DNA of 5,667 nt from an uncultured cyanobacterium (GCA_937121005.1 CAKZKB010000275.1:1-5667); one strand, 5' to 3'; shown: positions 1-4,606, counted from the stretch's first letter. Notes: a model not told the origin generated them from the letters alone. Translations and numbers: made by a program.

Positions 1-190
1 CCATCCAGTCTGAGGTCGCATGGCGTTGAGCCCGGCGCGATCGCACGGCCCCGGCTTCCCGCAGTGCCCCTCCGTACAGCAGCAATTTCTCCGTGAGGGT
101 GGTTTTACCCGCGTCGGGGTGGGAAATGATGGCGAAGTTGCGACGGGTGGCCACCGCCGCTTCTAGTTCGGCTTGCAGGTCTGAACTCAT
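1..190 (-). CDS. prfC: Peptide chain release factor 3, N-terminal part
   Basis: RF3 is a cytoplasmic translational GTPase that recycles RF1/RF2 from the ribosome after peptide release. Reading down from the ATG at 190-188 gives 63 residues before the window edge; the family is usually a little over 500 residues, so nearly all of the protein lies outside. The visible part has RRNFAIISHPDAGKTTLTEKLLLYGGA, whose SHPDAGKT (about residues 23-30) is the G1 P-loop of the EF-G/RF3 group. It is followed by GAVRSRRAQRHATSDWM, the switch I approach that separates RF3 from EF-G and LepA. No clear Shine-Dalgarno precedes the ATG, which is common in cyanobacteria. The gene is divergent from the MAPEG gene at 550. 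A family assignment from 63 residues is secure because both motifs are typical; the rest of the gene cannot be judged. Confidence 0.93.
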   Translation of the reverse strand, partial: MSSDLQAELEAAVATRRNFAIISHPDAGKTTLTEKLLLYGGALREAGAVRSRRAQRHATSDWM

Positions 191-262
191 ACAGATCTTT
201 TGAGGGGTCTACGATCGAGGGTAGCGCATTCCCACCATCGGCGCACCAACCCCACTTCTTTA

Positions 263-291
263 AGTTTAACCATTACAAGTCGTGAAGGCAA
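263..291 (-). promoter_or_regulatory. Candidate sigma-70 type promoter for prfC
   Basis: On the minus strand TTGCCT (291-286) and TAAACT (268-263) are separated by 17 nt. Each matches its consensus hexamer (TTGACA, TATAAT) at 4 of 6 positions. The predicted start of transcription near 256 would give prfC a leader of about 65 nt. This is pattern matching only; hexamers of this quality also occur by chance. Confidence 0.3.
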
Positions 292-340
292 CAGCGAACC
301 CTAACCCAATTCGGGTACACTTGTTTCGTCTACTCGCTCG

Positions 341-496
341 GTGCATCTTGAGAAAATCGATCGCATTCTCACTCGCATTACCGGGGACAGCATTTTCCAC
401 ATCGACGGTTTAATTCGTGCCAAGGAACTGCAAATCTATTTCTTCTCAATCCGAACGGCATGGTTTTCGGCTGCCACTCCCGGCAACTGTCAGTAA
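341..496 (+). other. Doubtful 51-codon open frame, possible gene remnant
   Basis: A GTG at 341 opens a frame to a TAA at 494-496. It begins VHLEKIDRILTRITGDSIF and continues with HIDGLIRAKELQIYFF. The first 30 residues have an amphipathic, protein-like composition, but the C-terminal part looks like random translation. There is no convincing ribosome-binding site. It could be a small real protein, the decayed end of an older gene, or chance. I recognise no family, so I record it as a candidate rather than a gene. Confidence 0.15.
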
Positions 497-549
497 CCGC
501 AAGGGCGATTTGATGGTAAACTAGAGGCGAGTCCGATTCTGTTGCAACT

Positions 550-960
550 ATGAACGAACTATACGTCTGGCCGGCTTTAGTCACCGCGATCGCCCTGCTT
601 GTCTATCTGGTTCTCACGATTAATGTCGGTCGCGCTCGCTTCAAGTATAAGGTAGAACCGCCAAACACAACGGGCGATCCGGGCTTCGAGCGAGCCTTCC
701 GAGTCCATCAAAATACCAACGAACAACTTTTTCCCTTTTTAGCCGCACTATGGCTGTTTTCGATTTATCTTAGTCCGACTTGGGGGGCGATCGTCGGTGG
801 AATTTGGATTCTCGGACGCATTGCTTTTGCTTGGGGATACTATCAAGCAACCGAAAAGCGGATGCTCGGTTTTGCTATTAACAGCCTCAGTCTCATGGTG
901 TTACTCCTGGGATCCCTGATTGGCATCGGTTTGGTGTTGTTTGATATCAGGATAGCATAG
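550..960 (+). CDS. MAPEG family membrane protein
   Basis: A 136-residue integral membrane protein of the MAPEG superfamily (membrane-associated proteins in eicosanoid and glutathione metabolism), which includes microsomal glutathione S-transferases. Four hydrophobic helices are visible at about residues 6-26, 60-75, 77-97 and 109-131, the normal MAPEG count, and the length fits the family (about 120-160). The family signature is ERAFRVHQNTNEQ (47-59), with Arg51, Asn55 and Glu58 at the conserved positions between helices 1 and 2. A second conserved patch, GRIAFAWGYYQATEKRMLGF (89-108), lies at the helix 3-4 turn. Bacterial members are assumed to handle glutathione conjugation or peroxide reduction of lipophilic compounds, but substrates are mostly unknown, so I give no gene symbol. 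The ATG at 550 starts directly at helix 1. It lacks a close Shine-Dalgarno; AGAGG at 523-527 is too distant. Confidence 0.9.
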   Translation: MNELYVWPALVTAIALLVYLVLTINVGRARFKYKVEPPNTTGDPGFERAFRVHQNTNEQLFPFLAALWLFSIYLSPTWGAIVGGIWILGRIAFAWGYYQATEKRMLGFAINSLSLMVLLLGSLIGIGLVLFDIRIA

Positions 961-999
961 TTTTTCTCATTTGGGAGCGAAACGCTTTATCAACGCATC

Positions 1000-1034
1000 A
1001 ACAAACAACGAACAACGAACAACAAACAACGAAG
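1000..1034. repeat. Heptanucleotide tandem array, 5 units
   Basis: Five consecutive 7-nt units read AACAAAC, AACGAAC, AACGAAC, AACAAAC, AACGAAG. On the other strand this is TTCGTTG/TTTGTTG, one base away from the TTCATTG unit of the array at 3714-3776. It is of the type known in cyanobacteria as short tandemly repeated repetitive (STRR) sequences. It lies 40 nt after the MAPEG stop codon. Confidence 0.85.
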
Positions 1035-1096
1035 AAGAGTCCATCTGTAGGTTGGTGTGAAGGCAGCTATTCAGGTATCCTAGCACAGGCTGGCGG

Positions 1097-1111
1097 AGAA
1101 ACCCGGTTTCT
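1097..1111. repeat. AGAAACC palindrome, copy 1
   Basis: AGAAACCCGGTTTCT is a perfect palindrome of two 7-nt arms around one central C. It is the reverse complement of the copy at 1147-1161. I recall this AAGAAACCGGGTTTCTT motif as widespread between genes in filamentous cyanobacteria, but cannot verify that here. No T-run follows, so it is not a standard terminator. Confidence 0.8.
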
Positions 1112-1146
1112 TGCTTATAGCCGACAAGTCCCGAGTTTTTCCTTTT

Positions 1147-1161
1147 AGAAACCGGGTTTCT
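1147..1161. repeat. AGAAACC palindrome, copy 2 (inverted)
   Basis: AGAAACCGGGTTTCT has 7-nt arms around one central G and is the reverse complement of the copy at 1097-1111, 35 nt away. The two could fold separately as small hairpins or pair with each other as one long stem. Confidence 0.8.
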
Positions 1162-1243
1162 TGTGTAAACTGAATACTTACGGTCGATCGCGAACCCCAA
1201 AAACCGCAACCAATCGCGTTCCTCTACCCAACCTACAGGATTT

Positions 1244-1284
1244 CTGAATTCTGAACTCTGAATTCTGAATTGGAGCGAAGCGAC
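1244..1284 (+). repeat. Composite element: four CTGAATT heptamers plus GGAGCGAAGCGAC
   Basis: Four 7-nt units (CTGAATT, CTGAACT, CTGAATT, CTGAATT; 1244-1271) are followed directly by GGAGCGAAGCGAC (1272-1284). The last 28 nt (1257-1284) recur exactly, inverted, at 4457-4484. The element ends 49 nt before the pcyA start codon and points towards it. Confidence 0.85.
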
Positions 1285-1333
1285 TAATACCCAACCGACA
1301 AGATTTCCAAACTGAATCCTTACTTTTTTTATA

Positions 1334-2047
1334 ATGTCCTTGCGCCAGTCCCAACATCCCCTTATTTGCCAAATTGCCGATACCATCGAAGCCACTTGGC
1401 AGCAACATCTTCCCCTCTCCCCCTACCATTTACCCGAAGATCTCGGCTATGTAGAAGGGCGTTTGGAAGGGGAGAAAGTCACTATCGAAAATGCCTGCTA
1501 CCAAGCCCAACCCTTCCGCAAACTGCACTTAGAACTGGCTCGCGTTGGCAACAGTTTGGATATTCTCCACTGCGTCATGTTTCCCGATCCGAGCTATCGG
1601 TTGCCCGTTTTCGGTACGGACTTGGTGGGCAGTCGCGGACAGTTGAGTGCGGCGATCGTCGATTTATCTCCCATTGGCGACGATCTTGGCGAGGGATATC
1701 GACAAGCCTTAACTGCTTTACCAAAATTTGAATTTTCCCAACCGCGATCGCTGCCAGACTGGGCCGATATTTTCTCTGATTTTTGCCTGTTCGTGCGTTT
1801 GGAAACCGAACCGGAACAGCAACAATTTTTACAGACGATGAAAGGTTATTTAGAGGTACACTGCCAACAGGCGATCGCGGCTAAACCCGTTAGCGCCGCC
1901 GATCGCGAAAATGTGTTGCAAGATCAGCGCTATTACTGCACACAACAGCGTAAAAATGATAAGACCCGGCGGGTGTTAGAAAAAGCCTTTGGCACCGAAT
2001 GGGCCGATCGCTACATGACGACGGTTCTGTTCGACGATCCGCAATAA
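1334..2047 (+). CDS. pcyA: Phycocyanobilin:ferredoxin oxidoreductase
   Basis: PcyA is a soluble ferredoxin-dependent bilin reductase that converts biliverdin IX-alpha to phycocyanobilin by a four-electron reduction (EC 1.3.7.5). The product is the chromophore of phycobilisomes and cyanobacterial phytochromes. The 237 residues are close to the family's usual 240-250. YHLPEDLGYVEGRLEGEKV (31-49), FRKLHLELARVG (61-72), LDILHCVMFPDP (75-86) and the C-terminal NDKTRRVLEKAFG match the family closely. Residues equivalent to the catalytic Glu76, His88 and Asp105 of the Synechocystis enzyme are present as Glu67, His79 and Asp96, all with the same offset of nine because of a shorter N-terminus. The ATG at 1334 is the only in-frame ATG after a TGA at 1313-1315. 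It has no Shine-Dalgarno and is overlapped by a TATAAT sequence. The gene appears to stand alone, with no heme oxygenase gene beside it. Confidence 0.97.
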   Translation: MSLRQSQHPLICQIADTIEATWQQHLPLSPYHLPEDLGYVEGRLEGEKVTIENACYQAQPFRKLHLELARVGNSLDILHCVMFPDPSYRLPVFGTDLVGSRGQLSAAIVDLSPIGDDLGEGYRQALTALPKFEFSQPRSLPDWADIFSDFCLFVRLETEPEQQQFLQTMKGYLEVHCQQAIAAKPVSAADRENVLQDQRYYCTQQRKNDKTRRVLEKAFGTEWADRYMTTVLFDDPQ

Positions 2048-2081
2048 TACCAATTACCGGAACTAATGTAACAGATACGAT

Positions 2082-2109
2082 GTAGGGGCGATTCGCGAAT
2101 CGCCCCTAC
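2082..2109. repeat. Perfect 28-bp palindrome between pcyA and pyrF-pyrE
   Basis: GTAGGGGCGATTCG is followed at once by its exact reverse complement, giving 14-bp arms with no loop. As RNA it would form a very strong hairpin starting 35 nt after the pcyA stop codon. No U-run follows (the next bases are GCAGCTATTTTAG), so a classical rho-independent terminator is not indicated, though it could stabilise or end the pcyA message. I recall this GTAGGGGCGATTCG word as a dispersed cyanobacterial repeat. Confidence 0.85.
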
Positions 2110-2135
2110 GCAGCTATTTTAGAAAAATGGTATAT

Positions 2136-2166
2136 TTGTTTTGTTGCGGCCGATCGCGCCTACAAT
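2136..2166 (+). promoter_or_regulatory. Weak candidate promoter for pyrF-pyrE
   Basis: TACAAT at 2161-2166 matches the -10 consensus at 5 of 6 positions and lies 28 nt before the chosen ATG. The best upstream hexamer is TTGTTT (2136-2141) with a rather long 19-nt spacer. A start near 2173 would leave a leader of about 22 nt that still contains the GGAG ribosome-binding site. Confidence 0.28.
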
Positions 2167-2180
2167 TAAAAAAGCGTACC

Positions 2181-2184
2181 GGAG
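2181..2184 (+). promoter_or_regulatory. Ribosome-binding site that decides the pyrF-pyrE start
   Basis: GGAG ends 10 nt before the ATG at 2195. It supports that ATG over the in-frame TTG at 2141, which has no Shine-Dalgarno and would add 18 residues (LRPIAPTIKK...) unlike the family's N-terminus. Confidence 0.55.
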
Positions 2185-2194
2185 TTTGGCCCGC

Positions 2195-3625
2195 ATGAAC
2201 GGTTTTTCTGAAAAATTGCAAGCCGCCGTCGATCGCAACCACAGCCTCTTGTGCGTGGAACTCGATCCCAACCCGGAACTCAAACGCGATGGCGATACGC
2301 GATCGTGGCGAACCTGGCTGCAATGGCTGATTTCTGAAACCGTTGACGTGGTTTGCGCCTACGAACTCAGCCTCAGTTACTACCAAACCCTGGGATCCAA
2401 AGGAATGGAACTGCTCGACCAAACCATTATGTCAGTTCCACCTCACATTCCTGTAATTCTCGATGCCAAACACGCCGATCTCGGATCTAGTGCGGCATTT
2501 GCCCGTACCATATTTGAAGAGTGGGAAGTAGACGCAGTGACGCTAGCGGCTTACGCCGGCCAAGACTGCGCGGCCCCATTTTTGCTGTACCCCCACAAGA
2601 TGGCATTCGTTCTCTGTTCGACAGCTAACGAGTCGGCGGCGGCGTTGCAACAGTTTCCCTCTCCCGAATCGCCATTTTACCTGCAATTGGTCAAGGAAGC
2701 GCAAACTTGGGACACCCCCGATCGCGTTGGTATCGAAAGCAGCATCGTCCCGGCGATCCTGTCGCGGGTTCGCGATCTGGCCCCAGAACGGACGATTTTA
2801 TGTTCTGGGGGGTTTGACTGGGAGGCGATCGCTTGGCAAGATGTCGTCGCGGCGGGGTTAAGCACCAACGGCGACGGTTTAATTATACCCGCACCGCCCG
2901 AACGAATTGCCACCGAAAAACCGGGAGAAGCCATCGACCAATTGCGCCAAGAAATGGAAACAGCGCGATCGCAAACTCGTCCCGATCGTCCGGCCTGTTC
3001 GCTGTGGTTGCCCAATGTTTGCACGGTCGATCGCCATCCCCATCACGATTTAATTTTACAACTTTTTGACATTGGTTGCATCTTATTCGGCGACTACGTG
3101 CAGGCTTCCGGGCGCACGTTTCCCTATTATATCGACTTGCGGCGCATTGTGTCCCAACCGCAGGCATTTCATTTAGTATTGCGGGCATACGCAGCTATTT
3201 TAGAGACCCTAGAATTCGATCGCATTGCGGGCATTCCCTACGGCGGCTTACCCACTGCAACGGGACTGTCTTTGCATCTCAATCGTCCGTTAGTGTTTCC
3301 GCGTAAAGAGGTGAAAGCGCACGGGACAAAACGAGTCGTCGAGGGCAATTTTAACCCCGGCGAAACCGTTGTGGTTATTGACGACATTTTGATTAGCGGG
3401 AACAGCGCGATCGAAGGGGCGCAAAAGTTAGAATCGACGGGATTGAACGTTAACGATATCGTTGTCTTTATCGATCATGGTAACGATGTCAAAGGGACGT
3501 TACAAGAGCAAGGATACCATGCCCACGCTGTTGTGACGTTACAGGAAATGGTGGAAACGCTATACGAAGCCGGACGGATGACGGAGGAGCAATACAATGC
3601 TTTTTCCGAACATGAGAAGGGATGA
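2195..3625 (+). CDS. pyrF-pyrE: Bifunctional orotidine 5'-phosphate decarboxylase / orotate phosphoribosyltransferase
   Basis: A 476-residue fusion that performs the last two steps of UMP synthesis: orotate + PRPP to OMP (PyrE), then OMP to UMP + CO2 (PyrF). The order is PyrF first, the reverse of eukaryotic UMP synthase; this arrangement is known in cyanobacteria. The decarboxylase half (about 1-260) starts FSEKLQAAVDRNHSLLCVELDPNP and carries the catalytic Asp90-x-Lys92-xx-Asp95 set in DAKHADLG. YAGQDCAAPFL (120-130) and GLSTNGDGLIIP follow. The transferase half (about 285-476) has ILFGDYVQASGRTFPYYIDLR, IPYGGLPTATGLSL, the flexible catalytic loop RKEVKAHGTKRVVEG (370-384) and the PRPP-binding motif VVVIDDILISGNSAIEGA (392-409). 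Two segments of the PyrF half look divergent (see findings), but the key residues are intact. The gene is convergent with the rhomboid gene; no terminator is seen after it, only G-rich repeats. Confidence 0.96.
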   Translation: MNGFSEKLQAAVDRNHSLLCVELDPNPELKRDGDTRSWRTWLQWLISETVDVVCAYELSLSYYQTLGSKGMELLDQTIMSVPPHIPVILDAKHADLGSSAAFARTIFEEWEVDAVTLAAYAGQDCAAPFLLYPHKMAFVLCSTANESAAALQQFPSPESPFYLQLVKEAQTWDTPDRVGIESSIVPAILSRVRDLAPERTILCSGGFDWEAIAWQDVVAAGLSTNGDGLIIPAPPERIATEKPGEAIDQLRQEMETARSQTRPDRPACSLWLPNVCTVDRHPHHDLILQLFDIGCILFGDYVQASGRTFPYYIDLRRIVSQPQAFHLVLRAYAAILETLEFDRIAGIPYGGLPTATGLSLHLNRPLVFPRKEVKAHGTKRVVEGNFNPGETVVVIDDILISGNSAIEGAQKLESTGLNVNDIVVFIDHGNDVKGTLQEQGYHAHAVVTLQEMVETLYEAGRMTEEQYNAFSEHEKG

Positions 3626-3630
3626 GGAAT

Positions 3631-3703
3631 TGGGGGATTGGGGGATTAGGGATTTGGGGGATGGGGAGAGAGGGGGACAAGGGGACAAGGGGAGAGGGAG
3701 ACA
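3631..3703 (+). repeat. G-rich tract with 8-nt repeats and G-quadruplex pattern
   Basis: Beginning six bases after the pyrF-pyrE stop codon, the plus strand carries nine runs of three to five G: 3632-3636, 3640-3644, 3649-3651, 3656-3660, 3663-3666, 3672-3676, 3681-3684, 3689-3692 and 3696-3698. Loops are 2 to 5 nt. Partial 8-nt repetition is visible as ATTGGGGG (twice) and GGGGACAA (twice). Between 3615 and 3703 almost the only C residues are in the three GACAA words. The pattern satisfies the usual G-quadruplex rule more than twice over, in the pyrF-pyrE transcript as well as in DNA. Confidence 0.8.
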
Positions 3704-3713
3704 ATCTCACACC

Positions 3714-3776
3714 TCATTGTTCATTGTTCATTGCTCATTGCTCATTGCTCATTGTTCATTGTTCATTGTTCATTGT
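3714..3776. repeat. Heptanucleotide tandem array, 9 units
   Basis: Nine uninterrupted 7-nt units TCATTGY run 3714-3776, varying only at the last base (T,T,C,C,C,T,T,T,T). The last unit overlaps the rhomboid coding region and contains its stop codon (3772-3770, minus) and final Gln codon. This is an STRR-type repeat. Open frames that cross it read as FIVHCSLLI-like peptides and are artefacts. Confidence 0.92.
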
Positions 3777-4453
3777 CGATCGTCAAATACCCCCATCAAC
3801 GGCCCTAAAATGGCCCCGAAAACAAACCCACCTGCATGAGCCCAATAGGCAACGCCGCCGCCTTCCATTTCGATGCCCAATGTGGCTATACTGGAGATGG
3901 CTTGCTGCACGAACCAAAAGACTAAAAAGGCAAAAGCAGGGAGGCGAACCGTCGTCCAAATTGGCCCTAATGGTACCAGGGTGAGAATTTGCGATCGCGG
4001 AAACCGGATTAAATAGGCCCCCATCACTCCGGCGATCGCCCCACTCGCCCCCAATGTCGGGACGCTAGAATCGGTGGCAAACACCCACTGACTCAGACCT
4101 GCTAGCGCCCCGCAAGTCAAGTAAAAGATAAGAAACTTAATATGTCCGAGTTTGTCTTCGATATTGTTACCAAAAATCCATAAAAATAACATATTCCCGG
4201 CAATGTGGAGGATGCCGCCATGCAAGAATTGAGAGGTAAATAATGTCAGCCACTCGGGAACCGGAGAGGCGATCGACCCAGAAAAGCTGGCGGTGAGTTC
4301 TTGGGGGACGATCGCCCAAGCATGGAAGAACGATCGCAACTCGCGATCGCTTAAAGACATCTCGCCGAGGAATACAGCAATATTAACCCCGATGAGGGCG
4401 TAAACCACCAAGGGAGTCGTGCGGGTGGGGTTGTTGTCGTGTAAAGGAACCAC
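3770..4453 (-). CDS. Rhomboid-family intramembrane serine protease
   Basis: A polytopic membrane protease that cleaves transmembrane segments inside the lipid bilayer. The first helix is at about residues 14-31. HGGILHIAGNMLFLWIFGNNIED (78-100) holds the family His83-xxx-Asn87 pair. The nucleophile is Ser137 in TLGASGAIAGVMGAY (133-147). The catalytic partner is His206 in WAHAGGFVFGAILG (204-217). All catalytic residues are therefore present, and 227 residues is a normal length for a bacterial rhomboid. I chose the GTG at 4453-4451 because it gives MVPLHDNNPT, the N-terminus typical of cyanobacterial members. An in-frame TTG at 4471-4469 would add MERSDL, encoded by repeat DNA. GGAG inside that repeat ends 12 nt before the GTG. 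The stop codon also lies in a repeat. The substrate cannot be inferred from the neighbours. Confidence 0.94.
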   Translation of the reverse strand: MVPLHDNNPTRTTPLVVYALIGVNIAVFLGEMSLSDRELRSFFHAWAIVPQELTASFSGSIASPVPEWLTLFTSQFLHGGILHIAGNMLFLWIFGNNIEDKLGHIKFLIFYLTCGALAGLSQWVFATDSSVPTLGASGAIAGVMGAYLIRFPRSQILTLVPLGPIWTTVRLPAFAFLVFWFVQQAISSIATLGIEMEGGGVAYWAHAGGFVFGAILGPLMGVFDDRQ

Positions 4454-4456
4454 GAG

Positions 4457-4497
4457 GTCGCTTCGCTCCAATTCAGAATTCAGAATTCAAAATTCAA
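4457..4497 (-). repeat. Composite element copy 2: four heptamers plus GGAGCGAAGCGAC
   Basis: On the plus strand four 7-nt units (AATTCAG, AATTCAG, AATTCAA, AATTCAA; 4470-4497) follow GTCGCTTCGCTCC (4457-4469). Bases 4457-4484 are an exact reverse complement of 1257-1284. On the rhomboid strand the order is heptamers, GGAGCGAAGCGAC, CTC, then the GTG start codon, so the element forms the end of the rhomboid leader. Confidence 0.88.
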
Positions 4498-4520
4498 AAT
4501 TTAGACCCCATATCTAATTT

Positions 4521-4550
4521 ACTCTAGCACGTTGCTACCTTGGCAGTCAA
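4521..4550 (-). promoter_or_regulatory. Candidate sigma-70 type promoter for the rhomboid gene
   Basis: On the minus strand TTGACT (4550-4545; 5 of 6 to TTGACA) and TAGAGT (4526-4521; 4 of 6 to TATAAT) are 18 nt apart. A start near 4514 would give a leader of about 60 nt that contains the entire heptamer element. It lies in the 153-bp gap after the coiled-coil gene, suggesting separate transcription. Confidence 0.35.
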
Positions 4551-4606
4551 CGTGGCCGAAGTCAATCGACTGACTACAGCTTAAACGATCGCGGGATCCT
4601 TTGCAT

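Larger units (their letters stand above)
191..549. other. Divergent intergenic region between prfC and the MAPEG gene
   Basis: This 359-bp stretch separates two divergent genes. I see a possible prfC promoter in its left third and one open frame of 51 codons at 341-496 that resembles no protein I know. A weak extended -10-like TGGTAAACT at 514-522 could serve the MAPEG gene. There are no tandem repeats, no strong hairpin and no tRNA-like fold. The DNA is less repeat-rich than the other gaps in the window. Confidence 0.6.
1045..1238. repeat. Nested inverted repeat region
   Basis: Outer arms CTGTAGGTTGG (1045-1055) and CCAACCTACAG (1228-1238) are exact inverse copies. Inside them are TATTCAG (1068-1074) with CTGAATA (1170-1176), and then the two AGAAACC palindromes. 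The order is symmetrical, as in a decayed miniature inverted-repeat element, but the arms are short and the spacing is uneven on the two sides. GTAGGTTGGGT-type words are themselves frequent in cyanobacterial spacers. Confidence 0.4.
961..1333. other. Repeat-rich intergenic region between the MAPEG gene and pcyA
   Basis: This 373-bp gap contains no credible gene; the frames crossing it are translations of repeats. It holds five heptamers (1000-1034), two inverted AGAAACC palindromes (1097-1111, 1147-1161), an 11-nt inverted pair CTGTAGGTTGG/CCAACCTACAG (1045-1055, 1228-1238), a near-perfect 15-nt direct repeat (1167-1181, 1309-1323) and a composite heptamer element (1244-1284). The pcyA promoter should lie here or in its right end, but no convincing -35/-10 pair stands out. 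Confidence 0.8.

Noticed and set aside
378..584. Minus-strand 68-codon frame overlapping the MAPEG start
   Set aside because: It overlaps the real gene in antisense, has no protein-like pattern and no recognisable family.
976..989. AGCG-AAA-CGCT hairpin followed by TTA as a terminator of the MAPEG gene
   Set aside because: The stem is only 4 bp with a very short T-run; too weak to call.
967..1429. Minus-strand frames of 142 and 83 codons upstream of pcyA
   Set aside because: They cross heptamers and palindromes and overlap the pcyA N-terminus; composition is repeat-derived and no family is recognisable.
2141..2194. TTG at 2141 as the pyrF-pyrE start
   Set aside because: No ribosome-binding site, a non-family N-terminus, and a well-placed GGAG before the ATG at 2195.
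3714..3776. Heptamer array as a CRISPR array
   Set aside because: Units are 7 nt and contiguous, with no spacers and no cas genes.
3597..3984. Two plus-strand open frames of 80 and 120 codons through the G-rich tract and heptamers
   Set aside because: They are translations of repeats (SLFIVHCSLLI type) running antisense into the well-supported rhomboid gene.
1257..4484. The 28-nt inverted copies as the ends of a 3.2-kb transposon
   Set aside because: The enclosed genes are ordinary chromosomal genes with no transposase, and no target duplication is seen outside the copies. Dispersed repeats explain them better.
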